Both the position numbers and the translations under genes were made by a program. Shown here piece by piece: positions 1 to 11,250 of a stretch of 64,000 nucleotides of DNA (its first letter is position 1; each line of letters begins with the position of its first letter). The DNA is taken from assembly GCA_964030785.1 (NCBI GenBank), contig OZ034972.1:19071683-19135682 (forward strand). Direction: 5' to 3'. This stretch comes from Siderastrea siderea. Its lineage: Eukaryota > Cnidaria > Anthozoa > Scleractinia > Rhizangiidae. The notes under the pieces were generated by a model. The model worked only from the letters and a program-made list of their open reading frames with translations. It had not been told where the DNA came from and searched no databases.

Positions 1-355
1 ACATATTGGTCCACAAAGTGACATACACCAACCTAATCCTCTCGGGGGCTTTAAGGGATGCTATCTTCATACTGGTGTTGGTCTGAATGCTGAAAAACAC
101 TTTGCATGTGTCGCTGGGACCGACTGGTTGGTCTTTGATAACGTTTTCCCAGCTGGTGGGTCAGCTGATACCCGTTCCTGAGCTCTTACTTTGCTATTAT
201 TACCTGAGCGCACGTTTTTCTTCTATCGCATGCAGCAGCTTTCCCGTCATCTTCTCTGTCCAGCATATCTTTCTTGCACAGAGTTCGGGTAAGAGAAGGA
301 AGTTACTTTTGTACAAATTCTCAACGAAAATAGCCTGAATTTTCAGACGCTGCTT
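1..355. other. Unassigned left-edge sequence
   Basis: No gene, repeat family or RNA is recognisable here. The only open frame is short, lacks protein-like composition and has no matching splice context. Confidence 0.4.
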
Positions 356-358
356 TCA

Positions 359-2124
359 GAGGCTGTCTCCTTAGCCCACTCCCTAAGAGCGGTTCCACTC
401 GATCTCGGACTCAAAAATGGATTTCCTTCAAATTTCTACCACAAATACTACTATCTATCCCTACTACTAAAATGCAATTGAAATGATCCAAAAGTTTATT
501 TTAATCTGGTTTGAGGATTTGATTGTTACTATACCAGAGGTGAATGAAATTTGCCCAATTTGAGCGCCGTAGTACGGGCTTTTTTAATTATCGTTTAAAA
601 AGACTTCGCACCATCAAAACCGTCAAATTTACATCCATTTGATAGCTTATTACTTCTTTTTACCGCTCCTGTGTCATTTGGACATTTTCCCGATCGAAAT
701 CGTATGAAACTGAAAATGATAAATGAAAGAAGTTAATCAGTCACTCGAACTGGATGAAATAGTGCGTTTGAAACATGCCAAAATTCTCAATTGAGCCACT
801 TAGGCCAGACGTAAAAACCCGTTCTAGGCATAGACTAAGCACTGTTTCCTAAATTATGCAATAAAACTTGCGGCAGAATGCGATTCTGAGAAATTGTGTC
901 GAAGTTTAGTTAGCCATTTTTGCCAACGGTGTCTTGCGTGACATAGACTCCCATTCCAGTCGGAAGACTTGTTGTCTCATTATGGTCGCTTAATTTATCA
1001 ACACTTCTACCCAAATGAAGGGAAATCTGATTACATTTCTATATACAATGGCCTGTTCTTTCTCATTTTGCTATATCAACATCTATTCTTACGCTCCTTG
1101 ACCTGAGAAATCACCTCATTTGACGCCTACCTTGTTATTTAAAACTCTTTCCGTCGAAGTCAAGTTCAAGCAAATAGCACACGTAATGCACGAAATGAAA
1201 GAAACGAAAGGCTGTTTGAAAGAGCAGAATGGCTCACGAAGACCCAGATTACCAGCTTCTTTTCACGTTTAGCTTCACGACAGACGTCCCGCGGCCAGGA
1301 TGCTAGCACTATCAACGGATGCGACAGCACGGCCAGAAGAAGATGAAAATCACGATATTGAGGCCGTTAATTCTGGTATAAGACCGCTGCGCTTTGGTGG
1401 ACGATAATGAAGAAATCGGGCTCACAAATCCCCTAGTTTTGACGCCTATGATTTTTGTGACTATGACAAGAACGGAAAAATAGGCGTATTCAGTGTCGCC
1501 GTGCTAAATACAATACTTCACCATTTTGAGGTTCTTTTTCGATCAAAAGATCGAAATGCGGACCTGATTCGTTTGTTGAAAGACGTTATTCACGAGTGTC
1601 GGTGTTGTAAATAAAATGATGTTTAATTATGATCCTGGGACGTAGAAGGGGGAAGAGGCTTAGTCTATGCCTAGAACGGTTTTTTACCTCTGTGCCTTAA
1701 TTGAGAACTTTGGCATGTTTCAAAAACGCTATTTCGTCCAGTTCGAGTGACTTATTAAATTAGTTCATTTATCATTTTCAGTTTCACACGATTTCGATCT
1801 GGAAAATGTCCAAATGACACAGGAGCGGTAAAAAGAAGTAATAGGCTATCAAATGGGTGTAAATTTGAAGGTTTTGATGGTGCGAAGTCTTTTTAAACGA
1901 TAATTGAAAAACCCCGTACTACGGCGCCCAAAATAGCCAAATCTTAGTCACTTACGGTATACTGACAATCAAATCCTCAAAACGGGAGCAAAATAAACTT
2001 TTGGATCATTTCAAGTGTATTTTAGTAGTAGGGATAGATAGTTAGTAGTATTTGTGGTAGAAATTTGAAGGAAATCTATTTTTGAGTCCGAGATCGTGTT
2101 GAACACTCTTAGGGAGACAGCCTC
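359..2124. mobile_element. Non-autonomous DNA transposon with long (~480 bp) terminal inverted repeats
   Basis: The left arm (359 to about 837) and right arm (about 1657 to 2124) are diverged reverse complements. They begin with GAGGCTGTCTCC and end with GGAGACAGCCTC, and the pairing continues to the inner motif around 822 and 1665. A trinucleotide TCA lies just outside each end (356-358 and 2125-2127), compatible with a 3-bp target-site duplication. The roughly 800-bp centre has short coding relics but no intact transposase. A 3-bp duplication is used by several superfamilies, so I do not assign one. Confidence 0.75.
1212..1614 (+). pseudogene. Coding relics inside the long-TIR element
   Basis: Two protein-like stretches lie between the TIRs. 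From 1212 to 1343 a frame reads LFERAEWLTKTQITSFFSRL and continues Ser/Arg-rich to a stop. From 1435 to 1614 a second stretch is rich in Asp, Leu and Ile and ends in HECRCCK before a stop. The first resembles C-terminal segments of repetitive cnidarian proteins that I associate with mobile DNA; this is recognition, not proof. Neither has an intact start. They are probably the decayed end of a protein once encoded by the element, or captured sequence. Confidence 0.35.
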
Positions 2125-2127
2125 TCA

Positions 2128-3707
2128 ATAGTTTAAGTTTAAAATGGAGGAATTTTTTTTTTAAACTCCCGCCAAAAATTCAGCAATCTCAACAGTGCAG
2201 ACGTAAGTTTGACTGCCACGTGTGGCACATAGTATACGCGGATTTCGACTGAGAACAAATTGGTGACATAAACAGGTAAAAGATCAGATTAACGTTTATT
2301 AACAAGTTATTACAAAAGCGTTTACATTCAATACACTGTAAATCAACGTCTTAATCGGTAATCGATGTGAGATCAAAAAAGACACCAGAAATACTAATGC
2401 TGTTGAGTAATTTAACTACTAAAATAATCTGACCTAACCTACAAATATTTTTTTATTATGTAAGTATTATACAGTATTGAATCACATTTCAACTGGCAAT
2501 CGTTTAAATATTTTGCTTTTCATTTGTCAAAGTTATCTACGGTTAGATCGTAAGACTTGGGTTAGTGTTCTACTGGGATCGGAGCTTTTTCAGTTAACAT
2601 CAAACTTGTTTTGTTGATTTCTTTACAGTGTCTCAATAAAAAACTCTTCCAGCCGGTTGAGGCCTGTTGGACAACATATGTTTAACCGTTTTAGCCGAGT
2701 TCAGTAACAGCTGAAAAAGGTGAGCAACAAACGCAACTGAAAATAGATTTATACCAAAGCTATCATACCAGTAGAACCCGAAAAGGCGAACCAACCAAAA
2801 CGGTTGATTCCAACACAACGCGACCTTGGACTGTACATATATATTAGTCGCACTCTGATTGGCTAAGTAGCCCGTTTAAAATAAGTTTATCTCAACAGGA
2901 GTATGATTTTTAACGACCATAACCTGACGCCATCAGCCAAGAGAGACTGGGAGAATTTGTAATAACCTTAATTGTGAAATTCTTAAAAACTGTAAGAAAC
3001 GTTTCTCCTAAACTCCTTCCTTGCCTACATCCGCCTCACGTCATATTTCATTTCTCAACTAAGTTGCCATGCACTGGATTTTATCATTATGCTTTTATCT
3101 AGTTGCGAAGTTTAATACTAAACAGCAGAAAATTTCACGCACGACCTTTTCTGCACTGAAAGTAAAGATAGGTGAGAATAATGTTGTCTGTCTAAATGTG
3201 AAAAAATCCGCTTTATCAAAATTCGTATTCCCACACTCGTTTTATATCCCTCGAAGGTGTCAACGCAGGGCAACCGGTGCGACTAATCAAGTAACGTATA
3301 AGAGACTTGCTTTTGTATTTTTCCTACCTCTTTACCTCCTTTGCTTTTCATTACAATGCTTAGTAGGCAATAACTACAGTAAAAAGTAGAACATTTTTGC
3401 GACATCGTCTTTCTTCGTATTTTAAGGGCGTCTGTGACGTTTCGATGTTGTTTAACAAAGGTATTTTCGTTTCTACGTTTTAAAATCTTTGCATATGATT
3501 TAAAACGAGCATAATTCGTGACCGAATATTTTCAATAATTTATGAAGTCACCAGAAAAGGACTCCAAAACGAAATAAATTGTTAATCAAAATATCCCCGA
3601 GAATGTCCGTATAACATTCCTACCACAATAATGGCTATTAATAAACCTAACCATTTCTTTCCAAATAAAATCCTTCAATTTAGTAGAAGCGTTTGAATCG
3701 ATGTAAA

Positions 3708-3709
<2 letters not shown>
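2128..3709. other. Intergenic sequence, nothing recognised
   Basis: This is AT-rich sequence between the long-TIR element and the (TAA)n run. Short open frames near 2633-2818 (minus) and 3069-3389 (plus) have no recognisable domain and are probably chance. Confidence 0.4.

Positions 3710-3768
<59 letters not shown>
3710..3768. repeat. (TAA)n microsatellite
   Basis: An uninterrupted trinucleotide run of about 19-20 units. Confidence 0.95.
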
Positions 3769-3884
3769 GGTGAATATTTTTGCAAGATAACCCTTCAGTG
3801 CAAGAGCACTGTTATCAATGGGGTCCTGTAACATAAAAGCCTAAAAAACCTAACAGGAAAAAGAAAAAAAGAAAGAAAAAAGCT

Positions 3885-4160
3885 AATATTTAAAATCTAA
3901 AAACTAAAATCTAGAGTCTAAAATCCAAGGTCTGAAATCTAAAATAAAATAAAATAAATAAGGATAAAAATTGTTCAACACATAAAATGTTCGTTAAGCT
4001 GTTTCCTGAATAAAGTTCTAGAGTTAAGTTTTCTAATGTTTAGTGGTAAAGAGTTAAAACGGAGGGCAGCTAGAAAATAAAGGCTTTGACGCTCAAACTC
4101 CTTTCGATTAAGCTTTATCTACATTGAAAATGGAAGAATGACACTATCTTGTATTAAAAA
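3885..4160 (-). mobile_element. 5'-truncated LINE (non-LTR retrotransposon) 3' end
   Basis: On the minus strand, from about 4148 down to 3980, a frame contains FERQSLYF, FNSLPLNIRKLNSRTLF and RKQLNEHF before a stop. The NSLP-x-x-IR pattern is typical of the extreme C-terminus of LINE ORF2 proteins (L2/CR1-like clades). An in-frame TAG sits upstream of this segment. To the left, which is 3' for this element, lies an A/T-rich tail with repeated TTTTA-type units (3937-3960), as expected of a LINE 3' end. It is a dead, 5'-truncated copy. Confidence 0.65.
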
Positions 4161-4695
4161 TAATTAACACAGTCTGTCATCACCCTTTTATGAATAGAGA
4201 GTGCTTACTGCGGGGGCTTCAAACGTTTTTCTTCTATCGTTTGAAGCAGGTGTTTTAGACGCGTGCAACCTTCAATGATTTCTATTTGCTGAACTTGTTT
4301 CACAACCAGAGTTCCAGAAACTAACCTCACTGCGAGGTGTTAGATGCTGAGTAAATGGAAACTTTATTACCATCCGGTGAACTCCTTGCTGTTGTACTCC
4401 TTTTGAATTTCGTGCCTTCAACTAGTGGACACATTTGTCACTTGAGGTGATCCCTATTGCTGCTGAACTTGGTCGAAGGAAGTTCAGCTTTGCGTAGTCG
4501 AAGACATAAAAAGCAGGCTGTAGGAAATCAGTCAGTTCAGTGTTTTTCGCTTAGCGCTTAGTTTTAGATCATTGTCAACAGTGAAACCAAAGCGGCTAGT
4601 CCTTTCAATTGCCCACAACACTTTGTTTCACGGGAAAAATGTTTTCCAAGTTTGTGAAAATGTTGTTGATGTTGTTATTGTTGCACAGTTTGAAG

Positions 4696-5724
4696 TTATA
4701 GGCTTGTGCCGCTGGATTTTCCAATATTTTCTTCCAACAGAAGTTTGTCGATCTGCTCACTGCCTCGTGTTCGTTGAGTTACCACTCTCATGGACAGAGA
4801 AGGCCTTCTTGGGGGCTTTTTTAACACTACAACACGAAAGGCGTTCCAAAAATCTTGTTTAAAGAACGTGTACAACAAGGGGTTGATAGCAGAGCTCACA
4901 TACCTCACGATAACAAATATGTGCGCCGCTGGTTCCAAGGGAGATGCGTGTTCCTCCGGCAGCCACCCAATATAAATAAGAGAATATGTTAACATCAATG
5001 TAAACCAGGGCATCCAGCAAACAGCAAAAGCGATGGCCATGCTCAGTAGAATAATCATGGCCTTTCTTTCGTTAGCGGCCTTCTTGAATGCTTGACTATT
5101 CTTTCGCTGCAGAGATTTTGTTAGGCGGGCCTTGGAAGATACCGCTCTGAACATAATGCAGTATGCGTAAAGACTAAACAAAAACGGAAACAGAAACACA
5201 ATGACTAGGCAGATTATGTTGTACCCTGCTTGCAAATATAAAGCGATATCTTCCCCGGCAAGCCAATCTTCGAACCAGCAGGCAGGTATTGTCCCCAATA
5301 ATGTGGACCAAAGCCAAACGGCCAGTGCAACCTTAGCTACTGTTTTCGTGGTCATCATGTTGCGTCCAAACGGGTTAACTACTGCCAGGTACTTCTCTGC
5401 CGTAATTGCAGTTATATGATAAGCGATTGAAAATGAGATCACATTATGGAAGACCGCCGAGGTGCCACGAAGCGCAGGTATCGGGACCGACGTCTCGCTA
5501 AGGAATAGAGGAATATTTATCAACCCTGTCATTATGTCGCTTATGGCCAGGCTTAGTAGAAGGTAGTTTGGGGGAGTGCGCAAGCCCCTTCTTTTGTAAA
5601 ATAGAAGAAAGACAACTATATTTGTCAGCAGAATTATAACTGCAATGGGAACAAGTTGTGGGATAGCCTCGTAGCTTAGCTGTGGTTGGCTTTCTGTAGC
5701 TGATGTATTACTTGAATCGTTCAT
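4696..5724 (-). CDS. Rhodopsin-like (class A) G-protein-coupled receptor, intronless
   Basis: A complete single-exon frame of 342 aa. I use the ATG at 5724-5722 (G at -3); the frame also stays open upstream to a TTG, an unlikely eukaryotic start. Seven hydrophobic helices lie near residues 21-43, 52-74, 91-114, 127-149, 165-191, 221-246 and 266-288. Class A landmarks: Asn1.50 in TM1, LAISD (Asp2.50) in TM2, EKY in place of DRY after TM3, CWMP in TM6, NPLLY in TM7, then an amphipathic FFKQDFWNAF helix 8. N-glycosylation sequons occur at Asn2 and Asn6. The usual Cys3.25 is absent (Arg) and position 3.32 is His, not Asp, so a classical aminergic ligand is unlikely. The C-tail has RRPS, a possible kinase site. 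The protein should sit in the plasma membrane and signal through a G protein; the ligand is unknown. A minus-strand AATAAA at 4368-4363 could be the poly(A) signal. Intronless class A receptors are common in cnidarians. Confidence 0.9.
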   Translation of the reverse strand: MNDSSNTSATESQPQLSYEAIPQLVPIAVIILLTNIVVFLLFYKRRGLRTPPNYLLLSLAISDIMTGLINIPLFLSETSVPIPALRGTSAVFHNVISFSIAYHITAITAEKYLAVVNPFGRNMMTTKTVAKVALAVWLWSTLLGTIPACWFEDWLAGEDIALYLQAGYNIICLVIVFLFPFLFSLYAYCIMFRAVSSKARLTKSLQRKNSQAFKKAANERKAMIILLSMAIAFAVCWMPWFTLMLTYSLIYIGWLPEEHASPLEPAAHIFVIVRYVSSAINPLLYTFFKQDFWNAFRVVVLKKPPRRPSLSMRVVTQRTRGSEQIDKLLLEENIGKSSGTSL

Positions 5725-6889
5725 GGCTGTTTCCAAGTGTCTCAGAAGGTATTGGAGCGTGTCCGTAAGACGATAAGACCAAAATGACTGTTCTGTTCCT
5801 TATTGTTCCTTCTGAGGCAAAATGCTGCAAGAGAAAATGGTAAACAGGTGTTAGAAATAAAGAGATCGAAATTCCGTCAGGAAACGCATGTTGTGTATTC
5901 TTTATTTAATCTGAATATGACAAAGATGTTTACAAACTGTGAACTCGATAATGCATTCTTTCCCAAGTTAACTTCGAAAAGATCCGGCTTCACTTAGCAA
6001 TAGCCATCAAATAGATATGATAGCGATAAGAATGTCCGTGTAACTTAGAGGTCACTAAAACGTTTTACTGCTCGTAAGACCGATGCCAAACTTAAACGTC
6101 AAATCTTATTTACATATTGACCCTTTTCCCTTTAAAGCTGTCTAGAAACTGTAAATTAACTTGGCAATACACTCCTACCCAGATAAGATCTAACTTCACT
6201 GAGGAAAAGCCATTAAAACATTTGGTTTTAAACAGGTGACCAACTCATTTTTGCTCAAAACGTTTTATGTTGGCTTTTAAGTTGTTGGTTAAAAACGAAG
6301 AACGTCCGTCACGTCCTTGTGTTATACGATTCGCCATTCAGTCTGTTGTATTATCGCCTTAAGCAACAATTCAGCGCTCAAAATTTCACATGATTCATTA
6401 GAGCTAACATAAAACAAAACAACTTATCTAGTTGACAAGTAGAAATACAAACAGCTGTCCCGTTAAGTTTGAAATTATGACTTTTTGTGCCACAGGCAAG
6501 CAGGTCATAAGTTGAAGGTCCGTCTCATGTAATGCAGTTATTACCCTCGATCGTATTTTTATCTTAAGTGCAGTTTTTGTAAATTACTACTGTAGAATAG
6601 CTCTTTTTTTGGCTGCTTTTTAACGGCATAATCGCCTTTTACATCAATATGTATTTGTTTTATATTTTGGCCCTTGGCTTAACACATTGGCCCCTTAATG
6701 GCGCCTTTGGCCATTATTAAGCCAATTACTCAATGGTAGCCGATTGCACAAGCTGTGGGGCATTGAGGAAAATTTTTAAATGATGTCGACAAAATGAAGG
6801 CAACCCTGCAGGATACTTTGAAAACTGTATATTATATATTATTAAAGAGGACATATTTATGCAATGGGATTTAAGTTAAGAATAAACAA
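5725..6889. other. GPCR upstream region, nothing recognised
   Basis: This is the 5' flank of the minus-strand GPCR. I see no convincing TATA box, second coding exon or repeat family. A non-coding 5' exon cannot be excluded. Confidence 0.35.
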
Positions 6890-6891
6890 TA

Positions 6892-7068
6892 CAGTAGAAT
6901 CCCGATTTCTCGAACCCTCGGTTTTTCGAAACTTCCGATAATTCGAACCAAAACTGATTTCCCCTCACCAGTCAAACACTGTAATTTTACCCCTGATTTT
7001 TCGAACCTCTCGATAATTCGAACCAATTTCCTTTTCCCCAGGAGGTTCGAAAAATCGGGATTCCACTG
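6892..7068. mobile_element. TA-flanked MITE (pogo/Tigger-like ends), 177 bp
   Basis: The ends CAGTAGAATCCCGATTT and AAATCGGGATTCCACTG are inverted, and TA dinucleotides flank both sides (6890-6891, 7069-7070). CGATAATTCGAACC-type motifs are repeated inside. The CAGTRGAA ends plus a TA duplication fit the Tc1/mariner-pogo group. No coding capacity. Confidence 0.85.
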
Positions 7069-7070
7069 TA

Positions 7071-9017
7071 CATGGATTTATTTTATACATGTACACACCA
7101 CCTCTTAGTCCGCCCCACGCAAGAGCACTTCAGTTGGAGGCGGACTGTTTTAGTGCCCATCTACTAATGTGTTAATTTTCAACTTCAAAAAGTGCATTCA
7201 AAACTTCGATATATTTCTTATTTCAAGTAATTTCCCAAATCCTCCCCATTTTTTCTTGTCAAACACGCCTACTCCAAAAAAAAAAATAAATAAATCGCCA
7301 AACTTCACATACCCATCGAACTGTCGAACTAATGGAGGCATTTTTAGATTAGAGCAAATGTTAGATAAGACCTTCCCAGAAGGGAGGAAAAATTTTACAT
7401 GTATAGAATGTTCCTTAAAGAGCTGACGTCCATGGGGCGACTATCAAAAGAAAGCCGTCCGCAGCTTGGCTGCTGTGGCCGGGAAAATGAGCTCCTGCTC
7501 AGGTATCATATAAAAGTTTTGCCGCCTGGAGTTTCCCATTCCGAAATTGTGTTGAACAAAGCAAAACAAAAGTTTGTCCACATTCTTTTCAAGATTAGGG
7601 ACTCTAAGTTTTAGTTTTATTTCAAAGAACCCAGGTACAGTTTACTGTTATACCTCCGCCGGTTGCATGACCTTCGGTGCTGGAGCCGCCTTACATGCAT
7701 CAGTCGATACATAATTCGCTGAACTGGTCTAACAAGTAAACGCAATTGCAAAGTCGAAACAATGGTGCCATTTCCTATACCGACAGAATTCTACACCGAG
7801 TGTAATGTATTACCAGACAATTTCCTTGACCAAGAGTTTCTCCCCCGATAAGCGGCCCCATCATAAAATAATTGCCCGAAGCGGTTATCAATTCAAGAAA
7901 ATACGGAATGTGCCTTCTCAGCCGACAGTACCTTAGAGGAGTTACAAATGATTTTTTTTTAACGAAGTGCAAAATGGAGACAATCTCATTTCAAACGAAG
8001 TGAACTTCTTTTAAAATAGTTGGTTTTAACTTCACTTTTTGCCGTAAAAGACAAGAAATATATACTGGGTTTTAAGTGAAGCTCATAATTAATCACAAGA
8101 CACATTTGATTTGCAAGAATAATTTGTGGATCTTGGTTTTCAACAAAATCCGTAAAAAAAATCCCAAAAACTACAGCCGCAAATATTCATGCAATACACT
8201 TTCCGTGATTTTAGTCTCAGCCGGTTGGAGCGTAATAACGAAAAACAGCTTCCCTTTGAAACTTCGACGTAAACCCTCTGTTAAAGTTGAAATGTTTAGT
8301 TGAGAAGAATTAGTAGTTACAAAAGTACTATTTTTAAATTTGTTCCATCATTCCTCATTGTTTACCGATGTTTTTATCAGCTTGTTTTAAGATTAAACTA
8401 TAAGATTCTGTTTACGAGCGGATCAGAAAACGATTTGCCATCGGGGGTGGCTTCACCAAGTGATTGGTATTTTAGACGACCCTTTGAAAAACCAACCACA
8501 CTTTTTGTCTTTCAATTGCTTTAAACGATAACTGTGACCCATCCCTGACCCGAAACTCAGTTTTCAGCGAACATTGTTCTTGTTTGAACAAACTTTATAG
8601 CCACGCACAGTTTTCAAGTGCCTTGAGACCGTCCTTAGTTCAATAAATGCGAAAACCAGTTACAATCATCAAATTAGAATTTAAAAACGCGATCAGCTGC
8701 TGGCTAATTACCGGCTTACTACATTTACGTAGTGGATATGAAGATTCATTATTTGGCTGGAACACTGAGCGATGTTAATGACTGGCTGGTAAAGCGCTGG
8801 AAACGGAGTGGCGAATAATTTGAAAGTAAATGAAAAGAGACAGTTTTTTGAAAGTTTTTACTTTTTCTTGTGCGATATAATTTTGGGGGGTGAATTAAAG
8901 CTGCTGGGTGACTTGATATTAAATGCTCTCCGGTAAACTTTTTTGTTTGTCCCAATCCGCCACGGCTCACTTTTCAAGTAGTTAAGTGTTAGGCACAGCC
9001 ATATAATAAACTTCGTA
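7071..9017. other. Intergenic sequence, nothing recognised
   Basis: Several frames of 60-85 codons occur here but none has a recognisable domain, and they overlap each other. I see no RNA gene or clear repeat. Confidence 0.35.
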
Positions 9018-9021
9018 TTAA

Positions 9022-9143
9022 CTCTCCGCTCTAGCTCGGGACCGCACTGGGAGAATATCGTCCTTAGTCTTTCTTGTACGGACCGAGCGGACACACCAGA
9101 AAGACCTCGGGCAATATTCTGCCAGTACGGCCCTCGCGCTCGG
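9022..9143. repeat. TTAA-flanked foldback MITE
   Basis: A diverged palindrome: GGGACCGCACTGGGAGAATA on the left pairs with TATTCTGCCAGTACGGCCCT on the right. TTAA flanks both ends (9018-9021, 9144-9147), the duplication made by piggyBac and Kolobok transposases. The internal ORF on the minus strand is a by-product. Confidence 0.6.
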
Positions 9144-9397
9144 TTAATAAGAAGTAAATAATCCGGGAGACAACTGGGAGACACCAAAGTTCACGACGCA
9201 AATTGATTTTGTCTTAACGTACATCAAATGATTCATCGGCCTATCATCCAGTCTTTATATCACAAACTTGTATAGGTTGTATGTTTGTTCTCATCGTTTT
9301 ACAGCGAATTGCAAAATGCGGAAAATGGAGAAATTTAACCTCCTCCTTTGAAATTAAATACGCCTGCGGTACATTATGGTAGCTGTATTTAACATAA

Positions 9398-10060
9398 CTC
9401 CGAGCTGGGTAATCGATAAAAACGATAATCGATAACATTCGATAACAATCGATAAAGTTAGTTGATTGTATCGGAAATCGATAAGCCAATTTGTTGTGAG
9501 AAATCGATAATTATCGACTTTTCAATCAGTTTTATCGATTTTATCGAAAATTATCGATTTTATGGGTAACATTTTTTGTGTTGAAATATGTGAGCTTTAA
9601 TAATAACGACAACCTCTATAACCAGCTCTAATATCGGGTTAAACAAAAGATTGCCGTCGCTTTCACTCAAAACGTTTTCCTTGGCGGTTGCTTAGATAGG
9701 TAAATAGCCGAGATGTCACTTTCGCAGATACTTGTGTCGATACAGCACAGTTATCCCGCCAGCTTAATAAACCACATTTACTGAAATACAAAATACAGTT
9801 TTATTCGTGAACAAAGCCACCACAATCATTTTACTGCGATTGAATGTCTTTCAAAAACAAAATCAATGTTAGAAATCAAACGATCGACATCCGTCGACAA
9901 AATCGATAAAATCGATAACAGTAATTACCAGAAGAGTTGTGAGTATCGATTTTTGTCGACTGATCGATACAATTGATAACGTTTACGTGATTGATATCGA
10001 TAGATATCGATTTATCGAACGGTTTTCCGATATCGATTTTTATCGATTTCCCACGTCGGG
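9398..10060. mobile_element. Non-autonomous DNA element with dense ATCGATA subterminal arrays
   Basis: The right end, read inward, is CCCGACGTGGGAAATCGATA. The left end is a diverged CTCCGAGCTGGGTAATCGAT. CATAA flanks both sides (9393-9397, 10061-10065), suggesting a 5-6 bp target duplication. Dense ATCGATA/TATCGAT motifs fill 9410-9565 and 9900-10050. The centre (9566-9880) has no open frame. The end sequence resembles that of the element at 28719-29993. Confidence 0.65.
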
Positions 10061-10532
10061 CATAAGAAATCCACGGGGAGTTTATACATACGCACCTTAC
10101 TCAGAAGTTCGGTTTACACCTATAACAATCTGATTTTAAACTTCTTGGAACCTGCAATTCTTCTCCTTCTTCTTCTTTTCTTTGTTTGTTTGTTTGTTTA
10201 TCTTCTTTTTTTGTTTAATTTCAACGAGAGAAGACGACCGGAATCATGTCATTTTAGCGGAGCTCCTTTGCCGCCGTGGGCCGCAGAGGCGGAGCACCAT
10301 TGGTAAGCAAATGTGGTAACCTGTCGATGCGAGAAATTTTGGTTGTGACGTGAGCGTACGCCCGCCCAGCATCCTGTACAGACTCTGGGGGAGGGGGAAG
10401 GGAGTCCCAAGGGAACCCGACGGAGGGTGGAGAATGCCATCTTTTCTGATCTGAAGTCAACAACATAGCCGCTGGGTCCTCGTACGCTCGATTTTCAATA
10501 CATTCTTGGCATGAAGACTTTAACAGCTCATC

Positions 10533-10688
10533 ATGAAAAGAAAAAGACCTGAAGAGATTGTTTTAAACTCGATGCCGCATATAAAAGAAATTGGAGATCT
10601 TGAAGGCAAGAAATCCTTGTTCGATGACATAAACCTAATTTCAAAGCGAAGGCCGGATCCGGAAGGAAACCCGGCGAATTTCGTTTAG
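10533..10688 (+). CDS. Possible short ORF or first exon next to a GC-rich patch
   Basis: A 51-codon frame starts at an ATG with A at -3. It is highly charged: a basic MKRKRPEE start, an ISKRRPDPEGN segment near the end, no membrane segment. The sequence before it (10240-10500) is noticeably richer in C, G and CpG than its surroundings, as at some promoters. No domain is recognised and no downstream exon could be tied to it. It may be a real first exon, a small protein, a transposon fragment or chance. Confidence 0.2.
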   Translation: MKRKRPEEIVLNSMPHIKEIGDLEGKKSLFDDINLISKRRPDPEGNPANFV

Positions 10689-11250
10689 ATTTTCAACAAG
10701 TACTTCTTTAACTTCAACGGTAAAGTAAATTACATATTTGATTGTGGGTTTACCTTGTGAGAATTATTTAATTGAGCAAATTTACATGTTTACGGGAATT
10801 TTCTTGAAATGTTTGAAAAACTCGTTCAAAATAGCGTTGAAATTACCTTGTAGTTCCTGCTTCGAAAGGAATTGCTTGCGAGTAACTTCACTCGAGAGGA
10901 AAATTAATTGAAAGCACTTTGCTTTCCTGGGCAAACAAGTGCTTATCTGAATGAAATTTCTTGTTTGTGAAGGTTTCTTGTCCCTTTTTGTGTGTTTATT
11001 CATTCAAGGAATTTTCATTAATGAGCAGTCTGATGTGTAGGCTTAAGCTTAATCTCCTTTTGAAGTTTAGTGCGTTACTGCAATTCTTTTTTCGCATTTG
11101 GTTATTTTATTCGAAAAGTAGAAATCGTGACTATTCTAGACCGAGTCTGTGTTGTTTTTTCAATCCAGGTTGTTGTTCTTTGGCACCGCACATTGGGTTG
11201 TTTTGACAGATTCCTAATTTATTATCCAACAACTGAAGAGTCGCTCTGTC

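Noticed and set aside
4572..4862. Plus-strand frame overlapping the GPCR 3' end, with an ACATAAAAAGC TATA-like sequence near 4505
   Set aside because: The frame is antisense to GPCR coding sequence and has no domain; the TATA-like match alone is too weak.
5725..5736. Upstream extension of the GPCR to a TTG start
   Set aside because: TTG is an unlikely eukaryotic start; the ATG at 5724-5722 gives a complete seven-helix protein.
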